From NCBI GenBank assembly GCA_964036195.1, contig OZ038456.1:15500001-15564000 (forward strand): a DNA stretch of 64,000 nucleotides. Reading direction: 5' to 3'. This stretch comes from Sphaerolaimus hirsutus (taxonomy: Eukaryota; Nematoda; Chromadorea; Monhysterida; Sphaerolaimidae). The translations under genes and the position numbers were made by a program. The number at the start of each line of letters is the position of its first letter. The stretch's first letter is position 1. The notes below the pieces were generated by a model. The model was not told the origin of the DNA. It ran no database searches and saw only the letters and a list, made by a program, of their open reading frames with translations. Below are positions 24,201 through 34,966 of this stretch, piece after piece.

Positions 24201-25968
24201 TGGGAAAATTTCCCTCCATTGAACATCAATATCGAAAGTCCATATCGATACAGATATTCAGAACTAAATATCAAATCATATCGTCGCAAAACTAGTTTAA
24301 ATCCCTAATTTTTTAATTCAGCGTTGCAAAAAAAACAACCAACGCAAAGATGTAATTTCTATTTGGGTCCAAATCGGCAGTTTTCACCAGCGTTATGGGA
24401 AAGTAATCAATGAAGTATTTCCAAATTCTGCTGTTCAGCAACGGCCACCATCTCCATCTGCTACCTGTGTAAACATTCGGTAAAAATATTTATGGAAATG
24501 TTTTTGAAAATTATAATGAGAAAAAAATGATCATTTCATAGATACATTTTCCAATTGCAAAAGTACAACAACCTCAAAATTCTTTGGGCATAGCGGCAGC
24601 TCAGTGTGCAGATCATGTATCAATGCAAAAAGATTTTGTCAAATGTTTCGGAATGTTGAAAAAAGCACAATTTTAAATCTGTAATAAAAAAGTCAACCTT
24701 GACTGGGAATATCCGCAGTGTAGTAAAACCAAGCAGCGTAAGCGAGCACCAGCCACCAATAGTTTGTGTACAATAGGAGGTATATCGTTACCCCGAGCAT
24801 CACGAGCGGCCACTGAAAAGTTTCATTTTGCAAAGATGGGATTTTGGTCAACTTAGACACTGGAAAATTTCAACAAGTGAATGTGTAATAGCAAATTTGC
24901 AAAATCGGACACGCGCGATGGAGCGTGAACAGTTGCAAATTCAATTTTGCAAATTAAATTAGTTTTTAAAAAAACGCATAAAATTGTGATCTTGTAAAAT
25001 CCTCACGGGATGACCGCAGGGGCCTCCAACTAGGGTTCAAACGGGATCCCGATCCCGATCCCGGATCCCGTGAGATTCCGGGATTTAGCAGTCCCGATCC
25101 CGATCCCGAAACCCCAATCCCGATCCCGATCCCGAAATCCAAAAATACCAATCCCGATCCCGATCCCGAAAACTTTCAAATCCCGATCCCGATCCCGAGA
25201 ATCTCCCAAGTCCGGGATCCCGATCCCGGAAAAAATAGTGGAAATTATAAAAAGTGAAAAAATCACATTTTTGCATGCAAAAATGTGAACACAAACCCCC
25301 AGCGTCCATTTTATGTCACTTTTCTGGCATCCAACAGTGTTTTGAGACCTTTATGAACAACTGTGAATGCCAGAACAGTGATGAAAATCTCTATCCCTAG
25401 ACCCCAATCCCGATCCCGAAAAAATGACAATCCCAATCCCGATCCCGTGACCCCAATCCCGGCCAATCCCGATCCTGATCCCGAAATCTCAAAATACCAA
25501 TCCCGATCCCGATCCCGAAACCCCAATCCCGATCCCGATCCCGAAATCTCAAAAAGTGAATCCCGATCCCGATCCCGAAAAGTCAATCCCGTTTGAACCC
25601 TACCTCCAACGGGGGTTGGGGGTTTACACCCGAATCGCCCAGCCATCTATCTAAACCACAGGCCGCTCAGCTATCTATCCCGCAGGCAAAATTTTAGGCT
25701 AATATCTCCTAACCTACCCCCTCGAAAATCGCTCAGCTCTGGCTATCCGGAGCGATTTTTGAAATAAATTTTGCCCTCTTATAGCCTATTTTCAGCTATA
25801 TGTATAAATGTGCCTGTATACCCGTTTTCGGGTAACCCTATTCTCAGCAATTTTTCTCATTTTCTGCAATGCAAAAAAACTCACGATAAAAAGGGTAAAA
25901 ACGTGAAAAAACACAGCCAAAGTCTGCAGTCGTCGTTCCAAAGGTATAACCAGCGGGGCGAATTCCAT
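21260..25968 (-). CDS. DGAT2: DGAT2/MOGAT-family acyl-CoA:acylglycerol acyltransferase, complete, 8 exons
   Basis: ER membrane enzyme that transfers an acyl group from acyl-CoA to di- or monoacylglycerol in triacylglycerol synthesis. Exons in coding order: 25968-25885, 24812-24698, 24464-24344, 24074-23917, 23674-23573, 22439-22298, 22073-21874, 21414-21260. All phases match, giving 358 aa, a normal family length. Visible motifs: N-terminal [19 protein letters not shown]; a hydrophobic hairpin ending [21 protein letters not shown]; the active-site HPHG in [21 protein letters not shown] and [51 protein letters not shown]; and the C-terminal VGAPIKV block. The chosen start gives the usual short N-terminus; an in-frame ATG at 26016 would add 16 residues. 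The stretch [18 protein letters not shown] ending exon 5 looks like a lineage-specific insertion. The first intron (~1.07 kb) holds a hAT-like MITE (25031-25602), and another MITE (22671-23308) sits in the fifth intron. DGAT2 versus MOGAT cannot be settled by eye. Confidence 0.92.
22671..23308. mobile_element. hAT-like MITE with 8-bp duplication, in a DGAT2-family intron
   Basis: Ends TAGGGATGGCCAGCGCTATT and inverted AGCGCTTTTTTCCATCCCTA, flanked by CATGTATA at 22663-22670 and 23309-23316. A small relative sits at ~62807-62899. Confidence 0.8.
25031..25602. mobile_element. GATCCC-array MITE, hAT-like, 8-bp duplication CCTCCAAC
   Basis: TAGGGTTCAAACGGGATCCC at the left and inverted ATCCCGTTTGAACCCTA at the right, flanked by CCTCCAAC at 25023-25030 and 25603-25610. 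Both halves are tandem GATCCC arrays punctuated by GAAACCCCAAT-type spacers, with a unique core (~25210-25385). It lies in the first intron of the DGAT2-family gene. Confidence 0.88.
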
Positions 25969-26469
25969 CCCGAAAAATTCGTGCGATCTTTCGATTTTAG
26001 ACGTCGCTTTTGCCATTTCTTCTACTTAACACCTTTAACGCACAAAATCTGCCTGAAACGTGAATGTTCTGATTGTGAAGCTTGCTCAAGAAATGCCATA
26101 ATGGGGTGATAAGAACTTTGCAAAGTGAGCGTACTTTGAGCGGGTCAAAGTTCACTTTTTGGCACAGTGACAATAAAAAAAGTCGCACATTCTGGTAAAT
26201 TGTACGCCCGCATAAGTATAGAACTTCTACATCTTTTTACTTGTCTGAACAGCCGCAATTCACAACATTCTCCGCACACAATTGTAAACATACACAATTT
26301 ATGTATCCTATTTGTTTCACCCAGAAGTTCAGGGCTGGGAAGGAGGACAGACATAATGTGAAGTTGGCATTATTCCAAAACAATTTTTGGATAGACCCGT
26401 TTGTATACCGACGTTGACGATTGTGAACCGGCGCAGCATGCCAGTGTGTCGGCCGCCATTAACGACCAG

Positions 26470-26688
26470 GTGCCAGTTCCGCAAGTGGAAAAGTTAAGAG
26501 TTAAAATTTAAGAGTTGAGTAAAATGACAAATGACAAGTTATGAGTAAAGTTAAAAGTTAACAGTTGAGTAAAATCGTTTGTCGTTTTACTCAACTCTTA
26601 ACTCTTAACTTTACTCATAACTTGTCATAAGTCATTTTACTCAACTCTTAAGTTTTAACTCTTAACTTTTCCACTTGCGGAACTGGCC
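26470..26688. mobile_element. Near-perfect hairpin MITE
   Basis: GTGCCAGTTCCGCAAGTGGA at the left is matched by TCCACTTGCGGAACTGGCCC at the right. The arms consist of AAGTTAAGAGTT / GAGTTGAGTAAAATGAC repeats and pair over ~100 bp each. No target duplication is evident. Confidence 0.7.
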
Positions 26689-27099
26689 CCATTTCTGGTT
26701 GCTTAATCGCATTCAGCGGTCATTATCGGCGACGCACACCAAAATTCTGCATCTATTACTCCGTTTTTACAATATTTAAGCGTATCCAAATACGAAATTG
26801 GAATTATGCCAACTTCTGTTGTAATGTCCGCGATCCGCTGGGCAGTTATCTGGGTCAGCATCCAAAATACAATCGGTATCCAAATAAGTACCGTGTTACG
26901 AAATCATTGAAATTCAGGATTTTTCATTTTCCCTCCTTTCAAACTGATACCAAACTTCTTCCCGAATGTCACACGCTACTCAAATCCTAATCCCAATGCT
27001 TAAATTGTGCATCAAACAGCCAAAACGACAATGGAAGCAGTTGCAAAAGTTCGGAGACAGCACATAGCCAGCTGGAGCCAGATCAAATTAGAAAGTAGG

Positions 27100-28990
27100 G
27101 CTATGGCCTAAGTCTAAGCCCGACAACAGAGTTGTTAAAGCTACCGAACTTCAAAGTATGCGTATGCGTAAAGTATTTTGTTTTTACGTACCCCCGAGTA
27201 CAGAAAGCGTAAAGTAGAATTTTTTACATTTACTTTCGAGTAAATGAGAGTAAAATACTTTTTTTCCCAGAAAGCATAAGTGTGAGTATTTTTGCTCAGG
27301 AAAGCGTAAAAGCTCATGAAATTACATTTTCTTTCCTGAAAATGTAGAAGGGAGCACTGTGAGTGTTTACCCTGGACAATAAAAAGGTGTTTTCTTTCTA
27401 TTAATGATTTGCCAGTATTCTTTATGAAAAGCAAGAGTCTTGAATGGCCAAATTACTCTTTCTGTACTCGCAAAAATTACTCTACTGTACTCGAATACTC
27501 TCAAAAAGTAAGCGTACAGATGAGTACAGATACTTTAGTCAAAGTATGCATATGCATATGTACTCGGTACTCGAGTATGCGTACTTTTTGGGTAAATGTA
27601 AATACGCATTGACAACTGTGCCTGACATGCGCGATCCTTACGATAATTTCTGACAAAATAATAAACCCACCCTCGAAAAAGCCTTCCTCAAATAATAATA
27701 AACCCCCCATGGAGGTATTTTGAGGTAATACGCAGAGTTGCGAAAGTGTATTTACACTTACCCGAAATACTCAGGTAAATGGGTATTTATATTTACACTT
27801 ACACTTACACTTTCATAAAATACCCATACACTTTTTTTACACTTTCCTGAGCAAAATACCCGGGTACAGAAAGTGTATTTTTTCTTTCAGATGGCCCTGT
27901 TTTATGCTTTTGAGAAAGCATAAAATAGGGTCATGTACAAAAAATAACCGCACAGTGCACACATGCAGTTATGGAATGAATGTTGAAAATATGACAAAAT
28001 GTACAAACTAGCCTTTGATCTCCAACCTTTGATCAGTACTTATGGTATTCTACAGTTCATCATACTTTTGTAAAAAATCAATCAATGGAAATCGATCAAA
28101 TCAAAATAAAAGATCAATGGAAATTCACCAGCTGGACACAAAGTCAACTGGCTTTTGCATTGACATTTGCTGCATGTCCATTCTTGCATTTAAACAGTGT
28201 GTATCGCATTGCTTTATCAGTAAAATATCAACACTGAAAAAGTGCCATTATTAGGGAACTTCATACCACTACAGTACTTGTTACAGTTTGAAATGTTTTA
28301 TAAAATGCAGTAAAATGTGAAATAATGCATGAAAATGACAAATAAAGTGATCTAAAGGTGAAAACAGTGGTGTTTTTTAATGCTCAACAGTGAGAGCTCT
28401 TTCTAAAAAATTTATTACACTTACACTTTTTTTTACACTTTCCTAGGTATTTTTAAAATACCTTACACTTTTGGTATCCATACTCAAAATTTGGAAAGTG
28501 TATTTACACTTACACTTACACTTTCCAAAAATACCGGTATTTTTACAACTCTGGTAATACGGAAGTCACCATTGTCCAGAGTCAATCCCATACAGAGAAT
28601 GGACATATATTTTGTCATAAATTGACTACTAATCAATAATCATGAATAAAATGAAAGCCATGTGAAATATATGTATGATTAAAAATATTACAGTTCTCGG
28701 TACCCCCTTCAGCTGGGGATTTCATCATAAAGATTAGATTTCACAGTTTATTTTATGGTCGTTTTTCTCGAAAACAGACTAAAAACAGTTGTGTATGTTG
28801 CCTTTTTTTATAAAATGTGAACAAGCACCTGATGTAGATAAAATTTTACCGCCCATGAACACATTTGCTGGTACCTTTTACTTTGGCCATGGCGCTAGCA
28901 CCTAAAGGCATCCTCGAAAAACGGCAACACACCGCACCGGCATCGGAGCTATTCTGAAAAAATGGCACTGGCACTGGCAGGGCACCTCTG
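27100..28990. repeat. Two GTTGTTAAAAGTAC / GAGTTGCGAAAGTG elements; no gene seen
   Basis: 27130-27620 carries inverted GTACTCGAGTA-type and AAAGTATTTT tracts. 27733-28556 starts CAGAGTTGCGAAAGTGTATT and ends inverted AATACCGGTATTTTTACAAC, enclosing ~350 bp of unrelated sequence. Confidence 0.5.
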
Positions 28991-28994
28991 AAAA

Positions 28995-29425
28995 TGGCGC
29001 CGGCACCGCACCAGCACTGGTACTGGTGCCCTATGGTGCACCGCACCAGCACTGGTACTGGTGCCCTATGGTGCACCGCACCAGCACTGGTACTGGTGCC
29101 CTATGGTGCACCGCACCAGCACTGGTACTGGTGCCCTATGGTGCACCGCACCAGCACTGGTACTGGTGCCCTATGGTGCACCGCACCAGCACTGGTACTG
29201 GTGCCCTATGGTGCACCGCACCAGCACTGGTACTGGTGCCCTATGGTGCACCGCACCAGCACTGGTACTGGTGCCCTATGGTGCACCGCACCAGCACTGG
29301 TACTGGTGCCCTATGGTGCACCGCACCAGCACTGGTACTGGTGCCCTATTGTGCACAGCGCCAGCACTGGTACTGGTGCCCTATGGTGCACCGCACCAGC
29401 ACTGGTACTGGTGCCCTATGGTGCA
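28995..29425. repeat. Minisatellite, 35-bp unit, about 12 copies
   Basis: The unit is GTGCCCTATGGTGCACCGCA followed by CCAGCACTGGTACTG. Copies are nearly identical, with a variant (TTGTGCACAGCG) near 29350. The array ends an element with GCACCG-rich sequence (28870-29000, 29425-29450). Confidence 0.92.
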
Positions 29426-29891
29426 CAGCACCAGAGCACCGGTGCTTTTTCATCCCTCTCCAATAAGCTCCTTTGAATTAGACCACCTCAATATTTGCTG
29501 GGGTAATAATAAACCCCCCAGGGGTATTTTGAGGAAATACACTATATCCTATCAAAAAGTTAACTGACTACCGCATGGATTTGGCACCTATAATATGTAA
29601 TTGTGGCACCCTTATTAGAACATGAGGCTCCAATCAGTGTACTCTGTGATGTCAACGACAGTTAAAGATTATCTATTTTAATTCTCAATTTCAATCCACC
29701 TGCGAAGATTCGATTTCACAATGTACTGGAGGAACCATGTTGTAACCTGGATTTGCATAGGATTCCTTACTGGTTCGATTTTTTGTGATTTCTAACCTCT
29801 AGATAATCGATAGGGGTTTTGTAGATTTGGGAATTGGGGCAAAATTTCTCAAAATTTCGGCTACCGTATGATTCAGTATGGCATTGGTAAA

Positions 29892-30335
29892 TACCGTATA
29901 TCCTTGAATAAGACCCCCCCCCTCGAATAACTCCTCCCCCTTGAATAACTCCCCCCTCAAATACGCCGACGAAAAAATGACTCCCTCCCTCAAATAACTC
30001 CCCCCTCTTGTATAACTCCCCCCTATGGGTGAAAAATATGCTACATATTTTACAAAAATAATTGATGAAAATACAAAATAATGTTAACGTATGGCAGCTT
30101 CAGCAGATACATAGCATGTATGCAATGTATACACACCTTTTTGTTGTTGTTGAACTGTCAAATAGCTGGATTACATGAGTTGACAGAATGCATTCATACA
30201 ATGGATTAAGTCCAAGTTTTCTGAGGAAAAAAAAACTCCCTCCCTTGAAAAACTCCTTCCCCTTGAATAACTCCCCCCTCAAAAGCTCTGACAAAAAAAT
30301 AACTCCCCTGGGGTCTTATTCGAGGATATACGGTA
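29892..30335. mobile_element. ACCGTATATCCTTGAATAAG MITE
   Basis: Left TACCGTATATCCTTGAATAA; right inverted CTTATTCGAGGATATACGGTA; internal AACTCCCCCCT repeats. Confidence 0.65.
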
Positions 30336-30954
30336 TTTAGTATTTAGTTTCAGTGTACCAATCAAATCCCTCCAAATATGAATTGAATACAAGATGGATT
30401 GGAAAAAATCGTCTACTTCAGAAGTTGTAAGTCAAAAAATAGATTTTTGATCCACTCATTAAGCTTTATCCTTTTACTAACCTCACCCAGAAACCGTGCT
30501 GGCGCCAGGGGTCTCCAATTGGGGGTTGGGGGGGGGGTTACCCCCAGTCGCTCATTGGGAGAAAAGTAGTATTTATGTGAGTACAGAAAATATATTTAAG
30601 AAAATCAATGGGGTGGATAAAGAGCAAAAAACGGCTCAAACAAATTGGAACCGCTGCCAATATGCCAGCGGAAATGATGGTAGTTGAGATGGGTAGGAAA
30701 AGCAAAGACTCTCACTTTTACTTTTTCTGTTTTCATGTGTACAAAATCCAAAGCAAAATTCGTTTTTACTTTTTCCCAGAGTGAAAAATACATGTATTTA
30801 CGTTTACTCACCTTTTGCAGTGTAAAATAAATAAAAATTTCTTTACGTTTTCTGTACTAAGGGGTTACTAAAATAGAATACTTTACATTTACATTGAGGT
30901 ACTTTAAAAAAAGTTCAGTACTTTTAACAACTCTGCACCAGAGACTGCATTGGG

Positions 30955-31105
30955 CCCACACACGCTAGTTGACATCGACACCAAATGTCAACTGGTGCCG
31001 ATCCCGATTCAAAGCTTGTTGATGAGCTGACGAATGATGTTCAAACGCCTGATTCGAATTGGGAACGGAACCAGTTGACATTCGGTCTCGATGTCAACTA
31101 GCGAG
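30955..31105. mobile_element. Short CACACACGCTAGTTGACATC MITE
   Basis: GGGCCCACACACGCTAGTTG at 30955 and inverted CGATGTCAACTAGCGAGTGG at ~31090-31108. Absent from the duplicated block at 53.1 kb. It provides the upstream open frame of peptide copy 1. Confidence 0.6.
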
Positions 31106-31181
31106 TGGAGCCTTTTCCACAAACACAGGAGCAGCGCTGAGCTGCAGCGGCGACAAATCGAACAAACCCCAAAGCATTCCA

Positions 31182-31292
31182 ATGAAGGCTAACGCGTATA
31201 GTGACTGTGATAACAAGTGTACTGATGCGGGGTATAAACAATTCCAGTGGGATGCAGTGAAAAATAAGTGTAGTTGTTATTTTCCCGGCTGA
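31182..31292 (+). CDS. Small cysteine-patterned peptide, copy 1 (CxxxC...CxC)
   Basis: The open frame ends AYSDCDNKCTDAGYK, then QFQWDAVKNKCSCYFPG and stop. The start at 31182 (MKANAYSD) is the nearest ATG; the frame is open further upstream (ATG at 31059) through a MITE. The spacing C-x3-C ... C-x-C, with Gly-Tyr four residues after the second cysteine, resembles the second half of CS-alpha-beta (defensin-type) peptides. The usual fourth cysteine position is Phe/Gln/Trp, and no partner cysteine is certain. Sequence similarity to the other copies begins at ACGCGTATAG, so an upstream exon or a repeat boundary may lie there. The function is unknown. Confidence 0.4.
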   Translation: MKANAYSDCDNKCTDAGYKQFQWDAVKNKCSCYFPG

Positions 31293-31553
31293 TTCGCGTC
31301 GCATAGCTAAGTGATAAATTTTTTTGGCACCTGTGACAGTAAATAAATTTACCTGCAATGTTATTGGGTCTCGTGCAATTAGAAAGCGCGAGAACTTCGG
31401 AAAAAGCGCCATGGCGCTTTTTGCTTTGGCGCTAGCGCCAAGCGCCAGGCATTTTGTTCCGGGCGCCGTTCAAATATAGCGCCATGGCCATGGCGCTTTT
31501 ACATCACTGACTGACAGAACGTGGCCGCCTAATCCAAACAAAATCATTCGGAC

Positions 31554-32347
31554 TAGAGTGTCAAATTTCCGTTTCCGTTTTCCGTTTCCGCAGGAAAATT
31601 TTGTACCTTTCCGTTTCCGTTTTTCCAGCCCATTTTTCCATTTTCCGGCTGAAAAATTTTTACCTTTCCGTTTCCATTTTTCCAGGCTATTTTTCCATTT
31701 TCTGGCTCAATTTTCAGTTTTCTGGCATTTTTCGATTATTTTTCCAATCTGTATTTATCTGTTTTCACTATGGTGTTTTTAACTACCAGGTTCTTGTGTC
31801 GTTCATCATTTTTATCTGTATCCAAATCTGTAAAAAACACCAAGTAATTTTGGACACATACTTTGCAGTCTGCTGAGTATACTTTTTACTATTCAGATAC
31901 ATCAGAGTTCACTTTGCCTAATTTTTATTGTTGTTGTAGTGTACTATTGCTACCTTTTGATGCTTTTTTGTTGGTTCAGTTAAGCTTGAACTACAAGTGA
32001 AGTTACTGGCATGATTTATAGTTGCAGAATGTACAGCTACAACAATCAAAGCCAAACAGGCAAACTTGCATGCAGGTTTTCCTCCTGCAAATTTGTCCAT
32101 TTCCGTGCAAATTTCACTTTATTTTCGTCATTTCCATGAAAATTTCGCTTTCTGTTTTCCGGCATTTCATTTTTCCGTTTTCCGGCCGATAATTTTCTTT
32201 TACCTTCCCGTTTTCCACCGAGGGAAATCTTTTTACCTTTCCGTTTTCCGGCCGATAATTTTTTTTTACTTTTCCGTTTTCCATTTTCTGTAAAGTTAAA
32301 AATTTTTACCTTTCCGTTTTCCGTAAAAAAATTTTTTTGACACCCTA
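31554..32347. mobile_element. TTTCCGTTTTCCGG-array MITE, hAT-like, 8-bp duplication ATTCGGAC
   Basis: Ends TAGAGTGTCAAATTTCCG and inverted TTTTTTTGACACCCTA, flanked by ATTCGGAC at 31546-31553 and 32348-32355. The subterminal arrays of ACCTTTCCGTTTTCCGGC are in the same orientation on both sides of a unique core. Confidence 0.85.
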
Positions 32348-32700
32348 ATTCGGACTAGGTTTTTTTCTGTTCCGATGGCAAGGCACCAAAAATACAGCTC
32401 AGTATACAGTTGTTTAACAGAGTTGTGAAAAATACTGAACGTTTTTCAATGTAAACGTAAAGTATTAGATTTTTACTCACCCATGAGTACAGAAAACGTA
32501 AAGTAATTTTTTTTACGTTTACGCTGCGTAAAAGGTGAGTAAAAGTAAATACCAAGATTTTTTCAGGGAAAACGTAAAAGCGATTTTTTTTGGTTTTGTA
32601 CCTAGGAAGGTGTAAGGTGAAAACGAGAGTCGTCGCTTTCCCTGCCTACCGCAACTTCTATCGTTTCCGCTGCAATTTTTGGAGCTGTTTCAACTCATTG

Positions 32701-32940
32701 GCGCACCGCACACTGCAAAGTGTAACGATCGGGTCCGGAGTCCGGACTTTTTAATTTCCGCCAGGGCAGAATTATAAAGTCAGTTCGGACGATTTTGTTT
32801 ATGACACATCTAAAAAACTACTGATATTTGATCGGTTCGGACGATTGTTAATTCCACCCCTCTTTTTAATTCCGCCTTTGAATTCCACCCATGCAAAAAT
32901 CGTCCAAACTTCCCGTTACACTTTGCAGTGTGCGGTGCGC
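32701..32940. mobile_element. GCGCACCGCACACTGC MITE
   Basis: 240 bp with inverted ends GCGCACCGCACACTGCAAAG and CTTTGCAGTGTGCGGTGCGC. Absent at the paralogous position near 54.76 kb. Confidence 0.75.
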
Positions 32941-33099
32941 CTTTCGAATGGTTTTTGCTTTTTATGCACCCCAAAATAATTTCTAAATTACATTTTGTGT
33001 ACTCGCGTACCTTCAAAAAGTACACGAGTATAAGTCGGCGGACGTATCGCCAAACAAACAAACAAACATTTGTATGAACCACTCCACCACAGTGTCATG

Positions 33100-34500
33100 A
33101 CGTGCATAACTACCGTATCTAACCCGCAGGAATTTTGAGACAGAAATAAAATTAAAAGTGAACGATAAAAACGGAAAGATGACGAAATGACACGGGCAAA
33201 AACGTACGTGCATGTCTGAAACTTAAATTTGGCTTAGGCTTGCCATATTTGATAATTCAATAGTTTATCATAATTCATCATTTATTGGATCTGGTAACGT
33301 ATGAAAAGTTGGCCAACGTCCAAGTTACCGGTTGCACATTGTTTTTTGAGAGATTTCCCCAAGTTTTCGCTCAAAATCGATAAAACTCCCCTTCATTTTG
33401 TCAATTTTCACTAACATAATCGCAATTTTTGTCTATATATCCTATATTTAGCCTACTTTATCTATATTAAATTAGATTAAGAAATTTTTGGCCGGCTGCC
33501 AAATCTATGTTTTTTTTTGGTCTGCATTCTTATGTGAAAACAGGAGATTTATTATGTCATTTTTGGCTCAGTGCCAGCGTGGCCCTTATATAAACTTTTC
33601 GATATCACTTTAAATATGGCTAAAATATGTATTTAACCATGTATACAGACTAAAATAGGGATTTTAAAGGTGAAAATTAGCGAAATGGAGTCAAACTTTA
33701 TGATTTTTGGAGAAAATTCAAGAAAAACGCCTAAAATTTGCTAAACACAGATTATTGATGAATGATTTGGATAGGGCTTAGGGATAGTAGTCAAAAATTG
33801 TGCCTAAGGATGCATGGATAGCTGAGCAGCCTCTGGGATAGATAGATGGTCGATTTGGGGAGGGCTGCTTCCCCCCATTGGAGACACATGAAAGCCACCT
33901 ATCCTGCTAGATAACCAGGGGTATCTTGAATTTCAACCCTCTGAGTGGTTGGATAGATAGCAAATCGCTCCTCTGGAGCAGGGTTGGCAAAATCTCAGAA
34001 AAAAAATAAAAATAAAATACAAATAAAATAGAAAATTGGAGAATAAAATAAAATAAAATAAAATGGAAAATTAATAAAATAAAATTACAATTTTACTAAA
34101 ATTCAAATTTTTGTAAAATTTTAGTAAAATTGTACAAAAATTTGAATTTTTCTACAATTATAGTAAAATTTTACAAAAACTCGAGTGTCTGTAAAATTCT
34201 ATGAAAAGTTTTCTATCCTCTTGTTAAAGATTCTAGCTGCCAATTTGCAGAACTGATGCTATGTTGTTGCTTTCATTGTTGTGATTTTTGCTCAAAATCG
34301 CAAATTTTCACATTTTTTTATATATTGTTACCTTAAAAAAACTAATCTATGTGATTTTTTCCCATTTACTTCGTTCCATACCATGAAAAAGCCTATATAT
34401 TAACCCCGCAAGCCCCCCCCCCCCAAATAACAAATTATTAGCTATCTTCCCTCGGGAGGAGCAAATTAGCTGCAGATCTATCCGGCCCCTGTGAGGGTCA
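33100..34500. other. Intergenic AT-rich DNA with GATAGATAGC and poly-AAAT repeats; no gene seen
   Basis: 33790-33990 holds the GGATAGATAGATGG/AGCAAATCGCTCC repeat family (also 25640-25790, 62270-62735). 33980-34200 is the AAAATAAAATAAAAT element. Confidence 0.45.
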
Positions 34501-34516
34501 AAATTCAAGATACCTA

Positions 34517-34527
34517 CATAGCAACCG
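34517..34527. repeat. MULE target-site duplication, left copy (CATAGCAACCG)
   Basis: 11-bp direct repeat, identical to 38765-38775. It lies exactly outside the inverted repeats. Confidence 0.88.
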
Positions 34528-34702
34528 GCTGACACCCATTGTGGCCGCGCCATTTTGGCCGCGGACGTTAAGGCCGCGCCGTTCTGGCCGCGGGACAGGA
34601 AGGCCGCGGACACGAAGGCCGCGGGACACGAAGGCCGCGGACACGAAGTCCGCGGACACGAAGGCCGCGAGCCCATTGTGGCCGCGGACATGATGGCCGC
34701 GC
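34528..34702 (+). repeat. Left terminal inverted repeat of the MULE
   Basis: 175 bp, GC-rich, built of variants of a 15-bp unit GGCCGCGGACACGAA, some with GGGACAGGAA or GGACGTTAA. It is the reverse complement of 38620-38764 except for the outermost ~13 bp and two additional units near 34642-34671. GCCCATTGTGG recurs inside the arm, echoing the CCCATTGTGG at the tip. The repeated units are plausible transposase-binding sites; that is an inference. Confidence 0.9.
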
Positions 34703-34966
34703 TGTGCATACAACGGCTTAGTACAAAGACGCGGATGCGAAAACAGAAAGTGTGCAGGTGTGCCTGGAACAGGCACGCAGATGTGCATTAGCAGGCGCGT
34801 GTGTGGTGCGGTGCGTATCAGTAATGGGACATCGAAGGGCAAATGATCTTTGTATTCAAGTGCCGACCCGGGATTAAGTTCAAGATGAAAAATATTGGGC
34901 ATGCACTCACGCGTCATGTGACACAAAAAATCACTGAATCACTAACAAAATTAGTAAATTTGTGCC

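Noticed and set aside
25030-25646. Open frames rich in Asp/Pro/Ser-Arg or Gly/Ser on both strands
   Set aside because: Translations of the GATCCC array in a MITE; the same occurs at 45604-46220.
26700-26885. Minus-strand frame IVFWMLTQITAQRIADITTE as an upstream exon of the acyltransferase
   Set aside because: The acyltransferase already has a family-typical N-terminus at 25968, and this frame has no family match.
28994-29567. Three overlapping plus-strand open frames of 146-168 aa
   Set aside because: They are the 35-bp minisatellite read in three frames; the same peptide pattern cycles in each.
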